Notes: a model not told the origin generated them from the sequence alone. Counted from the first letter of the stretch, positions 37,362-46,601 are shown. The stretch is DNA of 64,000 bases from Mycobacterium bohemicum DSM 44277 (GCF_001053185.1 NZ_CSTD01000001.1:1358333-1422332), one strand, 5' to 3'. A program made the numbers and translations.

Positions 37362-38290
37362 ACGCCCACCTTCCGGGTGACGACGAAGTTGGGGCGCTGC
37401 TTGACCTCCTCGTAGATCAGCGCCAGGTACTCGCCGACGACACCGAGCAGCAGGGTGACGATCCCGAAACCGACCAGCATCAGGCAGATCAGCGAGCCGA
37501 AGCCGGGGAACGGCACCCCGTAGAAGACGAAGCGCACCGCCAGCAGGAGCACGGCGACGGCCGCGATGCCGCTCAGGAAAAAGCCGGTCAACGTGATGAT
37601 CCGCAGGGGCACGTAGGAATGGGCGAGGATGCCCTTGCCCGCCAGGTCGAGCACCTTGAACGTGTAGGCCTTGGATTCGCCGGCGAATCGGGGCGCCCGC
37701 TTCATCGGCAACCCGATCGACTTGAAGCCCACCCACGAAAACAGGCCGCGCACGAACCGGTTACGTTCGTCCATCGAGCGGACCGCCTCGTACACCTTGC
37801 GGTCCACCAAACGAAAATCGCTGGCGTTACTGGTGATTCGGTCGTCGGTGAGCCGGCCCGCCAGCCAGTAGAACAGCTGGGAGTTCATCCTGCGGATGGG
37901 CCCGGTGCCACCGCGCTCGGTCACCACCCCGTAGACGTTCTCGTAGCCCTGTTCCCACGCCCGGATCATGTCCGGGATGAAGTCCGGCGGGTCCTGCAGG
38001 TCGGCGGTCATCAGCACGACCGCGTCCGCGTCGACGACGTTGAGGCCGGCCGTCAGGCCCCCGTCCATCCGGAAGTTGCGCGCCAACTGCACGATCTTGA
38101 ACCGCGGATCCGCGGCATGGATCTTGAGCAGCTTGTCCATCGTGTCGTCGCTCGAGCCGTTCTCGACGATGATCGCCTCGAAGTCGTACTCGGGCTCGGA
38201 GTCGAACACCGCGGCCAGCTGGCGGGCCAGCTCCTCGACGCATTCGCTCTCGTTGTAGGCGGGGGCGATGACGGCGATCTTCTTTTTCAC
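37358..38290 (-). CDS. GT2 polyprenyl-phosphate glycosyltransferase with two C-terminal TM helices (GtrB/ArnC-like)
   Basis: A 310-residue protein. The N-terminal GT-A domain starts MKKKIAVIAPAYNESECVEEL, with IIVENGSSDDT and the DXD-like VLMTADLQDPPD. The two C-terminal helices (TLTGFFLSGIAAVAVLLLAV and ICLMLVGFGIVTLLLGVVG) anchor it at the inner membrane, followed by the typical YLALIYEEVKQRPNFVV end. Such enzymes load a sugar onto polyprenyl phosphate in the cytoplasm. With GtrA at 41601 and GT-C proteins, it forms a Gtr-like flipping and transfer system. The GTG at 38290 follows the rfbF stop by 5 bp, with GGGAG 8 nt upstream. Confidence 0.86.
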   Translation of the reverse strand: MKKKIAVIAPAYNESECVEELARQLAAVFDSEPEYDFEAIIVENGSSDDTMDKLLKIHAADPRFKIVQLARNFRMDGGLTAGLNVVDADAVVLMTADLQDPPDFIPDMIRAWEQGYENVYGVVTERGGTGPIRRMNSQLFYWLAGRLTDDRITSNASDFRLVDRKVYEAVRSMDERNRFVRGLFSWVGFKSIGLPMKRAPRFAGESKAYTFKVLDLAGKGILAHSYVPLRIITLTGFFLSGIAAVAVLLLAVRFVFYGVPFPGFGSLICLMLVGFGIVTLLLGVVGEYLALIYEEVKQRPNFVVTRKVGV

Positions 38291-38295
38291 TCCAC

Positions 38296-39072
38296 CTACT
38301 CCCACACCTTCCACGGCGGGTTACCGCTGCTCCACAGGTTGTTCAGCAGCTGGGATTCCCGGAAGGTGTCCATCGGCTGCCAGAACCCGCGGTGGGGGAA
38401 CGCGGCGATCTGCCGGTCCTCGGCCAGCCGCAGCAGCGGCTTTTCCTCCAGCACAGTCTCGTCGCCCTCCAGATAGTCGAAGACGCCGGGCTCGAAGACG
38501 AAGTAGCCGATATTGATCCAGTCGTCGGTCTTGGGCTTCTCCCGGAACTTGGCGACGGCGCCGTCCTGCTCGAGGTCGAGGACCCCGAAGCGGCTCATCG
38601 GCTGGGTCGCCGTCACGGTGGCCAGCTTGCCATGCTCGCGGTGAAACTTGATCAACGCGTGGATGTCCACGTCCGCGATGCCGTCGCCGTAGGTGCACAA
38701 AAAAGTCTCGTTGCCCACGTACTTCTGCACGCGTTTGATCCGGCCGCCGGTCATCGTGCTCAGGCCGGTGTCGGCAACGGTTACCTGCCAATCGAATTCG
38801 GCGTGCGAGCCGTGGTAGCGGATGCTCGACTGGTCACCGAGGGTGATGGTGAAGTCCAGGTTGGACACCCCGTAGTTCGAGAAGTAGTCCTTGATGTATT
38901 CGCTCTTGTAACCCGTGCACACGATGAACTCGCAGATACCGTGGTGGCCAAGGATTTTCATGATGTGCCAGAGCACCGGGCGGCCACCGACCTCGACCAT
39001 CGGCTTGGGGCGGAACTCGGTCTCCTCACGCATGCGCGTGCCCAGTCCCCCCGCCAGGAGTACGGCTTTCAT
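38296..39072 (-). CDS. rfbF: glucose-1-phosphate cytidylyltransferase
   Basis: A 258-residue nucleotidyltransferase making CDP-glucose, the first step of the CDP-3,6-dideoxyhexose pathway. Signature: MKAVLLAGGLGTRMREETEFRPKPM, which combines the GGxGTR loop and the RPKPM substrate motif. The LCTYGDGIADVD block holds the metal Asp, and the end has GFWQPMDTFRE, characteristic of RfbF/DdhA. The ATG at 39072 was chosen by homology; the frame extends 10 codons further. It is the first gene of the leftward operon rfbF-GT2-TPP enzyme, and diverges from rfbH across a 148-bp promoter region. Confidence 0.94.
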   Translation of the reverse strand: MKAVLLAGGLGTRMREETEFRPKPMVEVGGRPVLWHIMKILGHHGICEFIVCTGYKSEYIKDYFSNYGVSNLDFTITLGDQSSIRYHGSHAEFDWQVTVADTGLSTMTGGRIKRVQKYVGNETFLCTYGDGIADVDIHALIKFHREHGKLATVTATQPMSRFGVLDLEQDGAVAKFREKPKTDDWINIGYFVFEPGVFDYLEGDETVLEEKPLLRLAEDRQIAAFPHRGFWQPMDTFRESQLLNNLWSSGNPPWKVWE

Positions 39073-39220
39073 GACCTGTCTTCCAATCTCACGGGTATGC
39101 AATCCCCCAGCGCCGTTCCGCTGACGCAGCGTCGCGCAGGTGACACACTAGCAATGCGGCGACGCGCCCGACGGGTTTTCGCGCCGCACCTGTAGGGATC
39201 GGACACGCTGAGGAGCTCTC

Positions 39221-40585
39221 ATTTCAACACTCGACACCCAGACTTCGGGGGACGGGCTCGAGGCGGAACGCGCGGATATCCTCGCGGCGGTTCGCGGATA
39301 CGCGAAGCGCAAGCTGGCGACCTCGGAGTTCGTGGCCGGCACCACGCCGGTCCCGGTTTCCGGCAAGGTTCTGGACCCGGAGGATTTCGCCGCCCTGGTG
39401 GACGCGTCGCTCGACGGCTGGTTGACCGCGGGGCGGTTCCATCCGCTGTTCGAGCGCGCCCTTTCCCGCTACGTGGGGGCCCGCGGCGCCGTCTTCGTCA
39501 ACAGCGGTTCCAGCGCCAACCTGTGCGCGCTGAGCGCGCTGACCAGCCCAAAGCTGGGCAAGAACAAGAAGAGGTTCGGCAAGCGGCCGCTGGAGGCCGG
39601 CGACGAGGTGCTGACGGTGGCCTCCGGGTTCCCCACCACCGTCAACCCGATCATCCAGAACCGGCTGCGACCGGTCGTGGTGGACATCGAGCTGGGGACC
39701 TACGACGCCATCCCGGAGCGGCTCGCCGAGGCCGTCGGGCCCAAGACCCGCGCGATCATGATGGCCCACACGCTGGGCAACCCGTTCGACCTGGACACCG
39801 TGCAGGAGTTGTGCGACAAGCACGGCCTGTGGCTGGTCGAGGACTCCTGCGACGCGCTCGGTTCCACCTACAACGGCCAGCGCACCGGCAGTTTCGGCGA
39901 CACCGCGACGGTGAGCTTCTACCCCGCCCACCACATCACCACCGGCGAGGGCGGGGCCGTGTTCGTCAAGTCGGCGCTGGTCCGCAAACAGGTGGAGTCG
40001 TTCCGCGACTGGGGCCGGGACTGCTACTGCGCGCCCGGCAACGACAACACCTGCCAGAAACGGTTCGAGTGGCAGCTCGGCGACCTGCCCAAGGGCTACG
40101 ACCACAAGTACATCTACAGCCACATCGGCTACAACCTGAAGGCCACCGACATGCAGGCCGCGCTGGGCCTGTCGCAATTGACCAAGCTCGACGGATTCGT
40201 CCAGGCGCGCAAGGACAACTTCGACTACCTGACGGCACGGCTGTCCGGGGTCGAGGGGCTCATCCTGCCGGTGGCGACGCCGAAGTCCGACCCGTCCTGG
40301 TTCGGCTTCCCGATCACGCTGGACCCCGCGCACCCGGTCGACCGCACCAAGTTCATGCAGTTCCTCGACGAGCGCAAGATCGGTTTCCGGCAGCTGTTCG
40401 CCGGTAACCTGGTCAAGCAACCGGCCTACCGTGACGTGGATTTCCGGATCGTGGGCGATTTGACCAACACCGACATCGTGATGAACCGGACGTTCTGGGT
40501 CGGCACCTACCCGGGCCTGACGCGGCCGATGCTCGATTTCCTGGCCGACTCGATCCGCGAGTACATGGGCGAGGCCGCCCGGTAG
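39221..40585 (+). CDS. rfbH: CDP-6-deoxy-4-keto-glucose 3-dehydrase (E1, RfbH/DdhC); apparent ATT start
   Basis: A 454-residue PMP/[2Fe-2S] enzyme that removes the C3 hydroxyl from CDP-6-deoxy-4-keto-glucose. His237 in [14 protein letters not shown] replaces the PLP lysine of aminotransferases, as in E1. Iron-sulfur cysteines are in DSCDALGS and [12 protein letters not shown]. Homology extends about 30 residues upstream of the first usual start (GTG at 39332), through [20 protein letters not shown]. The frame has a TGA at 39209-39211 and no ATG, GTG or TTG between. The only candidate is ATT at 39221, five bases after AGGAG, so I annotate that rare start. rfbG follows 2 bp later. Confidence 0.9.
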   Translation: MSTLDTQTSGDGLEAERADILAAVRGYAKRKLATSEFVAGTTPVPVSGKVLDPEDFAALVDASLDGWLTAGRFHPLFERALSRYVGARGAVFVNSGSSANLCALSALTSPKLGKNKKRFGKRPLEAGDEVLTVASGFPTTVNPIIQNRLRPVVVDIELGTYDAIPERLAEAVGPKTRAIMMAHTLGNPFDLDTVQELCDKHGLWLVEDSCDALGSTYNGQRTGSFGDTATVSFYPAHHITTGEGGAVFVKSALVRKQVESFRDWGRDCYCAPGNDNTCQKRFEWQLGDLPKGYDHKYIYSHIGYNLKATDMQAALGLSQLTKLDGFVQARKDNFDYLTARLSGVEGLILPVATPKSDPSWFGFPITLDPAHPVDRTKFMQFLDERKIGFRQLFAGNLVKQPAYRDVDFRIVGDLTNTDIVMNRTFWVGTYPGLTRPMLDFLADSIREYMGEAAR

Positions 40586-40587
40586 CC

Positions 40588-41604
40588 GTGCACTATCTGA
40601 TCACCGGGCACACCGGGTTCAAAGGGCCCTGGCTCGCGCTGCTCCTGCTCGGCCGCGGGCATCAGGTGTCCGGGCTGGCGCTCGACCCGGACGAGGGTGG
40701 CCTGTACAAGCGGGCAGGGCTCGCCGACCTGCTCGTGTCGGATTTCCGGGTGGACATCCGCGACGCGGAAGCCACCGCGGCGGCGGTGTCCGCCGCGGCC
40801 CCGGACGTGGTGGTGCACATGGCCGCCCAGTCGTTGGTGCGGGAGGGCTACCGCAATCCGCGCTACACCTACGAGACCAACGCCGTCGGAACGCTCAACG
40901 TGCTGCAGGCCGTCGCCGCCACCGGGTCGGTGCGCGCGCACGTCGTGATCACCACCGACAAGGTGTACCGCAACGTCAACCAGGAAGCCGGGTACGTCGA
41001 GAGCGATCCCCTGGGCGGCGACGATCCCTACAGCGCGTCCAAGGCGATGGCCGACCTGCTGACCCAGTCCTGGGTCCGCAGCTTTCCCGGGTGCCCCACC
41101 GCAATTGCCCGGGGCGGCAACGTGATTGGCGGCGGCGACATCAGCCGGGACCGGCTGGTGCCGGACCTGATCGCGGCCTACGCGCAGGGCCGGGCGCCGC
41201 TGTTGCGGTTCCCCCGGGCGGTGCGGCCGTGGCAGCACGTGCTGGACTGCCTGAACGGATACCTGACCCTGGCCGACGCGTTGCTGGGCGGCTCGGGCTC
41301 CGGTGAGTGGAACTTCGGGCCGGGCCGGGACAGTTTCGTCGAGGTCGGCCGGGTGGCCACGCTGGCGGCCGAACTGTGGGGCGGCGGCGCGCACTGGGAC
41401 CTTCAGCCCGGGGTCCATCCGCACGAGGCCAATCTTCTGGCCCTCGACGCGTCGAAGGCGCAGCGCGAACTGGGTTGGCGTAACAGGCTGGGCTTCCGCG
41501 ACGCGCTGGCGTGGACGATCGACTGGGAGCGGCGCGTGCACGGGGGCGCCGATCCGCTCACCGTGACCCGCGAGCAGATCGCCGCGTTCGACGGCCTGCC
41601 GTGA
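40588..41604 (+). CDS. rfbG: CDP-glucose 4,6-dehydratase
   Basis: A 338-residue extended SDR that converts CDP-glucose to CDP-6-deoxy-4-keto-glucose, the substrate of RfbH. The N-terminus HYLITGHTGFKGPWL is the RfbG-type cofactor loop. VVITTDKVYRN holds the catalytic TDK, and the DDPYSASKAMAD motif holds YxxxK. The region FPRAVRPWQHVLDCLNGYL matches nucleotide-sugar dehydratases of this subfamily. The start is the GTG 2 bp after the rfbH stop. The stop overlaps the gtrA start (GTGA). Together with rfbF and rfbH it defines the CDP-dideoxyhexose branch. The partner reductase E3 (ddhD/rfbI) is not in the window. Confidence 0.92.
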   Translation: MHYLITGHTGFKGPWLALLLLGRGHQVSGLALDPDEGGLYKRAGLADLLVSDFRVDIRDAEATAAAVSAAAPDVVVHMAAQSLVREGYRNPRYTYETNAVGTLNVLQAVAATGSVRAHVVITTDKVYRNVNQEAGYVESDPLGGDDPYSASKAMADLLTQSWVRSFPGCPTAIARGGNVIGGGDISRDRLVPDLIAAYAQGRAPLLRFPRAVRPWQHVLDCLNGYLTLADALLGGSGSGEWNFGPGRDSFVEVGRVATLAAELWGGGAHWDLQPGVHPHEANLLALDASKAQRELGWRNRLGFRDALAWTIDWERRVHGGADPLTVTREQIAAFDGLP

Positions 41605-42089
41605 CGGAGTTCGACCAGCCGGCCGAGCCCGCGGCGCCGGGCCCGCTCATCCGCCTCTTTCGCGACCAGCGGGTCGCCTTCCTCATCGTTGGTGTGATCA
41701 ACACGGTCGTCGGCTTCGGGATCTTCGTGGTGTGTTCGGTGACCGTGGGCCACACGGTCGACCAGCGGTTCGGCAAGCTCGCCGGGACGTTGGTGACCAT
41801 CGCGATCTCGCATGTGCTGAGCGTCCTGTTCGCCTTCGTGATGCACCGGCGGTTCGTGTTCCGGGTGCAGGGGCATGTGTTGCGCGACCTGCTGCGCTTC
41901 TGGAGCGTGTACCTCACCGGGCTCGGCATCAATGCCGTCGCCTTGCCGCTGCTGGTCGAGCTCGGAATGCAGCGCATTCCCGCGCAGGCGATCATCGTGG
42001 CGGCGACGACGCTGCTGAGCTACTTCGGCCACCGGCATTTCTCGTTCCGGCGCAGTGCCGCCGACGTCCAGGATGAACGGCCGGTTTGA
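41601..42089 (+). CDS. GtrA-family small membrane protein (polyprenyl-linked sugar flippase)
   Basis: A 162-residue protein with four TM helices: AFLIVGVINTVVGFGIFVV, then IAISHVLSVLFAFVMHRRFVF, a FWSVYLTGLGINAVALPLLV helix and AIIVAATTLLSYFGHRHFSF. The NT near TM1 and the R/K-F-V-F and HFSF ends are GtrA hallmarks. GtrA proteins move polyprenyl-phosphate sugars across the inner membrane and pair with GtrB-type GT2 enzymes, such as that at 37358. The start GTG overlaps the rfbG stop by four bases, so it is translationally coupled to the CDP-sugar genes. It converges on a GT-C gene with a 13-bp gap. Confidence 0.87.
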   Translation: MTEFDQPAEPAAPGPLIRLFRDQRVAFLIVGVINTVVGFGIFVVCSVTVGHTVDQRFGKLAGTLVTIAISHVLSVLFAFVMHRRFVFRVQGHVLRDLLRFWSVYLTGLGINAVALPLLVELGMQRIPAQAIIVAATTLLSYFGHRHFSFRRSAADVQDERPV

Positions 42090-42102
42090 CGCGCAACGGA
42101 TT

Positions 42103-43548
42103 TCAGGCGTCCGCGGACTCACGTGAGGGGCCCGGCCTGCGCGCATAGGAGATCACGATCGCCAGGCACGTGACCAGCCACAGCAGCGGCGCGAACAGGA
42201 CCGTGGTGACGACGACCGGTCGGCTGCCGATCACCCCGACGGCACCCATCTGCCCGGCGATCTGCGCCTGGACCGGCGGGCTCGGCAGCGGAATCTGGGC
42301 GAGCGTGAGCGCGGTGACGAGGCTGAGCCAGACGCCCAGCGCGCGGCGGCGGTCCCCCAGCGCGCGAAAGCCGTCGAAGATGCCCGCCCCCGGCGGGCCG
42401 TCGGGATCCCGGACCAGGACGGCGGCGATCGGCAGCGCCAGCACCAGGTAATAGCGATTGCTGACGGCGGGGAACAGCGATGCGGTCGTCAACAGCAGGA
42501 CGCCAGACATCACCGGCGGGATGCGCCGGCCGAGCACCACAACGGCGACGACCACGACGAGCAGGACGCCGTACCCGATCAACGACCGCGGGGCGGCGAG
42601 GAAGCCATCGGGGATCGTGCCGCCGGTCTGCTGCGCCTTGATGGCGTCGGGGATGGTGAGCAGCCCCTTGCCGAACGACACGTTCTCGTTGCTGACTCGC
42701 ATGTGGAAGTTGCCGTAGCCGAGGGTGTTTCGGATCGACTGCAGGACGGTCCCGGGAAAGTCTCTGGGCCAGAACAGATAGGCGGCGATGTTTCCGACCG
42801 CGGCCGCGGCCACCGCCACGGTCCCCAGTCGCCACCGCCGGACCGCGAACAACGCAACGGCCAGCACGACGAATTGCGGCTTCAGCAAGGCGATCAGGAT
42901 CACCATGATCGCGACCAGGCCCCATCGCCGCCGGCCCAGGGCCACCAGGAAGACGAGCGCGACCGGCACCACGAAGCCGGCGGAGTTGCCGCGGTCCACC
43001 ACGTACCACGCCGGGATGGCCGCCAGCCCGCACGCCACGAAGACCACCACCCGCTCGAGGCCACGCGCGCCGCGGGCCGCCCACGCGGCCGGGCTGAGCA
43101 CGGAGACCGTCAACACCAGCAGGTAGGCCAGCATCCCCACCCGCGGCGCGCCCAGCCACTTGCCGAGCAGCCCGAAGATCACATGCGGGACCATCGCGGC
43201 GGCCGGATAGGGATTGGGGAACGGCCGGTAATCGGGAGGCAGGAAAATCGGGTAGGGCTGCCAGGGATTCGGCCGCAGCGCCATGCTGACCTGCCAGGGG
43301 TAGTCGCTGAAGCAGTGCCGGCCCACCCTGGTGCCCCAGTCGAGCCAGCAGTCCTCGGGGACCAGGATCAGCGACGACATGGCGTCGATCGAAAAGTACT
43401 GGGTCAGAACGTAAGTCATGACCGCCGAAATCGCGGACGCCAACAGCACGGTGCCCAGCAGGATGTTGCGCTCGGACTGGCCGCAGGTCGTCGCGAGCCG
43501 CCCGCGGATGCCCGAATCGGTGCCGCGCGCGGCGGGTTCGTCTACCAC
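42103..43548 (-). CDS. GT-C (GT87/DUF2029-like) membrane glycosyltransferase, paralogue 2
   Basis: A 481-residue polytopic protein, intact copy closest to the frameshifted one upstream. The first outside loop has PEDCWLDWG and GRHCFSDY. Conserved internal blocks are ARGARGLERVVVF, VDRGNSAGFVVPVALVF, KPQFVVLAVALFA, LFWPRDFPGTV and IPDGFLAAPRSL. The C-terminus ends VISYARRPG. It probably transfers a polyprenyl-linked sugar to LOS on the outer face. The start is the GTG at 43548, 11 bp after the stop of the upstream paralogue; the longer frame is unsupported. The tandem order suggests recent duplication. Acceptor and sugar unknown. Confidence 0.84.
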   Translation of the reverse strand: MVDEPAARGTDSGIRGRLATTCGQSERNILLGTVLLASAISAVMTYVLTQYFSIDAMSSLILVPEDCWLDWGTRVGRHCFSDYPWQVSMALRPNPWQPYPIFLPPDYRPFPNPYPAAAMVPHVIFGLLGKWLGAPRVGMLAYLLVLTVSVLSPAAWAARGARGLERVVVFVACGLAAIPAWYVVDRGNSAGFVVPVALVFLVALGRRRWGLVAIMVILIALLKPQFVVLAVALFAVRRWRLGTVAVAAAAVGNIAAYLFWPRDFPGTVLQSIRNTLGYGNFHMRVSNENVSFGKGLLTIPDAIKAQQTGGTIPDGFLAAPRSLIGYGVLLVVVVAVVVLGRRIPPVMSGVLLLTTASLFPAVSNRYYLVLALPIAAVLVRDPDGPPGAGIFDGFRALGDRRRALGVWLSLVTALTLAQIPLPSPPVQAQIAGQMGAVGVIGSRPVVVTTVLFAPLLWLVTCLAIVISYARRPGPSRESADA

Positions 43549-43558
43549 TCGACTGGCC

Positions 43559-45069
43559 TCAGGCCGGTGCTTCCGAGGCGCGAAGCGGCGCACCCGATTC
43601 CGCCTCGCCGCCGGCCTGTTTGACGGTGGTCTCTCCCGTCGATGCGGGACGGCGCGCATAGGAGACGATGATCGCCGTGCACGCGATGAGCCAGAAGAGT
43701 GGCGTCAGTCCGACGGTGGTCAAGGCCAGCGTGCGGTAGCCCACGATGCCGACGGCGCCCATCTGGCCCAGGATCGGCTCCTTGATCGGCTGGGTCGAGA
43801 TCGCGATCTGGGCGATGCTCAGCGCGGTGGCCACGCTGACGGTGAGGGCCACCACGGGGCGGCGGCCGCCCACGGCCGCGGGCCGGTCGAAGATCCCCTC
43901 CCCGTGCCGGGCGGCCCGTCCGGGTCCCGGGCGATGACCGCGGCGACGGGCAGGGCGAACACCAGGTAGTAGTCGGCCACCAGCGCCGGAAACAGCGCGG
44001 CGGTGGCGAGCAACACGATGCCCACCATGACCGGCGGGATGCGCCGTCCGAGCATCACGACGCAGGCGACGACCACCAGGACGATGACGTAACCGATCAA
44101 CGAGCGCGGCGCGGCCAGGAATCCGTCGGGTATCGTCCCGCCCGTTTGTGAGGACTTCACGGCGTCGGGGAGCCACAGCAAGGCCCGCGCGAACGACACG
44201 TTGCGCAGGCCGACGAGTTGCTGAAACCAGCCGTAGCCCAAGGTGTTGTGGATCGCCTGCGCGATGGTGTGCGGAAAGTCGCGCGGCCACAACAGGAAGG
44301 CGGCCAGGTTCGTCACGGCCACCCCGCCGACGGCGATGCCGCCCAGCCGCCACTGCCGCGCCGCGAACAGCACGATGGCCAGCAGGGCAAACTGCGGCTT
44401 CACCAGCGCCGCCAGGATCACCATGACCGTGACCAGTCCCCAGCGCCCCCGGCACAGCGCCACCAGGAACACCAGGGCGACGGGCACCAGGAATCCCAGC
44501 GAGTTGCCCCGGTCGATGACCGTCCACGCCGGAATGGCCACCATCCCGCAGGCCACGAAGACCACCACCCGCTCCAGGCCGCGGGCCCCCCTGGCCGCCC
44601 AGGCGGCCGGGGTGAGGACGCACACCGTCAGCGCCAGTAGGTAGGCGAACAGGCCCAACCGTGGCACGCCCAGCCCTTTGCCCAGGAGCCCGAACACCGT
44701 CTGCGGCAGCATGCCGGCCGCCACGTAGTTGTTGTGCGCCGCTGTGAAATCGGGCAGCCCGTAGATCGGGTAGGGATCCCACGGGTTGGCGCGCAGGGCG
44801 TAACCCACCGGGACCGAGAAGTCGCTGAAGCAGTGCCGCCCGACGTTGACACCCCAGTCGAGCCAGCAGTCCTCCGGGATAGCCACCAGATACGACAGCA
44901 CGTCGAGCGAGAAGTATTGGGTGAGCACGTAGCACGTGACCGCCGATAGCGCCGAGGCCAGCAGCACGGTGCCCAGCAGGATCGTGCGGGCGGGCTGGTT
45001 GGCGACTTCCACGGCGCGGTCTCGGACCGCCGGGCCCGCGCCCCGCAGCACCTCGACGGGTCGCTTCAC
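43559..45069 (-). pseudogene. GT-C membrane glycosyltransferase, paralogue 3, frameshifted by a 5-bp tandem duplication
   Basis: The first about 400 codons (to VIARDPDGPPGTG) match paralogue 2. The correct continuation, GIFDRP...LTVSVATALSIAQ through VSYARRP, is read in another frame. At the junction the plus strand has TCCCC twice (43894-43903) where intact paralogues have one unit, so a 5-bp duplication explains the break. The broken protein would stop at 43819 and lack the last TM helices. If reversible by slippage the gene could be phase-variable; an assembly error is also possible. Start: GTG at 45069 (MKRPVEVLRG) with GAGGAG 6 nt upstream. The ATG at 45075 abuts that site directly. Confidence 0.8.
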
Positions 45070-45251
45070 ACGCATCTCCTCGATTCCCCGGGAATCACAA
45101 GTGGGACCGCCGCGCCCCTGGGCTCAACCGCTCGGCAGTCTAACCCAGCGCCGTGGCCGGTTAGCCGGAATCGCGCCGCCGATCCCGCGGTCCCTCCCCC
45201 GATGTCCGGCACGGGGGATCGAAGCCGTTGCGGCCCAACCGGTTTGGCTGA

Positions 45252-46538
45252 CTAACCGGCGACGGCCCCCGCATCGGAGTACGGCGACCCGAATTCCGTC
45301 ACCGGCTCGAAGCCGCGCGTGCGGGCCCTGGCCGCGGCCTGCCGCAGCAGGGCGCTGATCCCGACGAATCCCGCGTGGTCGGAGAGCACGAACGGCGACA
45401 ACAGCCGGTTGTGCACGAACGCGAAGGCCAGGCCGGTCGAGGGATCGGCCCAGCCCAGCGACCCGCCCAGCCCGACGTGCCCGAACCCGGGCATCACGTT
45501 CAGGAACGGCACGCTGTGGTAGCCGAGGTTGAAGCTCAAGGGAATCACCAGGTTTCGGTCCGGCCGCAGGTCCCGCTGACCGGTCAGGCGGTCGACCAGC
45601 TCACGCGACAGGAACTGGGTGCCGTCGACCTCGCCGTGGTTGGCGATCGCGCCGTACATCCGCGCCAGAGCGCGGGCGGTGACCACCCCGTTGGCCGCCG
45701 GGATCTCGGCATCCAGCAGCGGGGTGTGACCCTGGACGGCCTTCACCACGCCCTCGAAGTACATCGAGCGGAACGCGCCGGAGAGCTGGTGGGCCGCCCT
45801 GCGGGTCACGCAGCTGACCACCCGGTTCCTGACGAAGCTCTGCGGCATGATGATTTCGGCGACCCGGGTGGACGACCCGGCCGGCGGGCGGCCCAGGTGA
45901 ACGCCGTCGGTGGCCAGCGGTTCGGCCAGCTCCTCGCGGAACAGCGTGCGCATGCCCTTGCCGGTGACGGCCCGCGCCAGCCCGGACATCAGCCACCCGT
46001 AGGTCAGTGCGTGGTAGGCGGATTTGCCGAACAGCCGGCCCGGGGCCGCCGCCGCGAGCCGCTCCTCCATCCCGAGGTGGTCCAGCAACTCGTCCATGGT
46101 GGCGCCGCGCAGCCCGGACAGGCCGGCCTGGTGCCGCATCACCTGGCGGACCGTCATCTCGGCCTTGCCGTTGGCCGCGAACTCCGGCCAGTACCGGGCC
46201 ACCGGGGTGTCGTAGTCGATCAGGCCCCGATCGACGAGCCGGTGGATGACCGTCGAGGCCATCCCCTTGGTCGCCGAGAACACCATCGGGGCGGTGTCCG
46301 CCGACCACGGCACGCGTCCTGCCCGGTCGGACCACCCGGTCCACACGTCCATGACGGGCTGGCCGTCGAGGTAGACCGCGAGCGCCCCGCCACCGAATCG
46401 GTGCCCGGGAAACATGCTCGAGAAGGCGCGAACGACGCAGCCGAAATGTGAGTCCGCCGCGCCGGCCACGCGATGCCCTGCGTCAGGGGCATCGTGCTCA
46501 CCGACCGCGCGTCGATCGACTCCAGTGTCCACCGTCAC
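45252..46538 (-). CDS. lipL: serine beta-lactamase-like esterase/lipase LipL
   Basis: A 428-residue class C beta-lactamase-fold hydrolase matching Rv1497. The nucleophile motif SxxK is SATK (Ser88-Lys91), the YxN equivalent is Tyr180 in TYGWLMSG, and the third box is GFGHVGLGGS, the HxG variant common in esterases. There is no clear signal peptide. It probably hydrolyses short or medium acyl esters; a direct LOS link is not shown. The 180-bp gap to the GT-C pseudogene holds a CCGGTT/AACCGG inverted repeat by the stop (near 45238-45262) and no gene. Upstream, 46539-46601 is AT-rich and probably carries the promoter. Confidence 0.9.
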   Translation of the reverse strand: MTVDTGVDRRAVGEHDAPDAGHRVAGAADSHFGCVVRAFSSMFPGHRFGGGALAVYLDGQPVMDVWTGWSDRAGRVPWSADTAPMVFSATKGMASTVIHRLVDRGLIDYDTPVARYWPEFAANGKAEMTVRQVMRHQAGLSGLRGATMDELLDHLGMEERLAAAAPGRLFGKSAYHALTYGWLMSGLARAVTGKGMRTLFREELAEPLATDGVHLGRPPAGSSTRVAEIIMPQSFVRNRVVSCVTRRAAHQLSGAFRSMYFEGVVKAVQGHTPLLDAEIPAANGVVTARALARMYGAIANHGEVDGTQFLSRELVDRLTGQRDLRPDRNLVIPLSFNLGYHSVPFLNVMPGFGHVGLGGSLGWADPSTGLAFAFVHNRLLSPFVLSDHAGFVGISALLRQAAARARTRGFEPVTEFGSPYSDAGAVAG

Positions 46539-46601
46539 AAGGTCGAATTTACTTGGAATTCATACTTCCGGATGGCAAACATTTGATTATTTATCCTTCC
46601 G

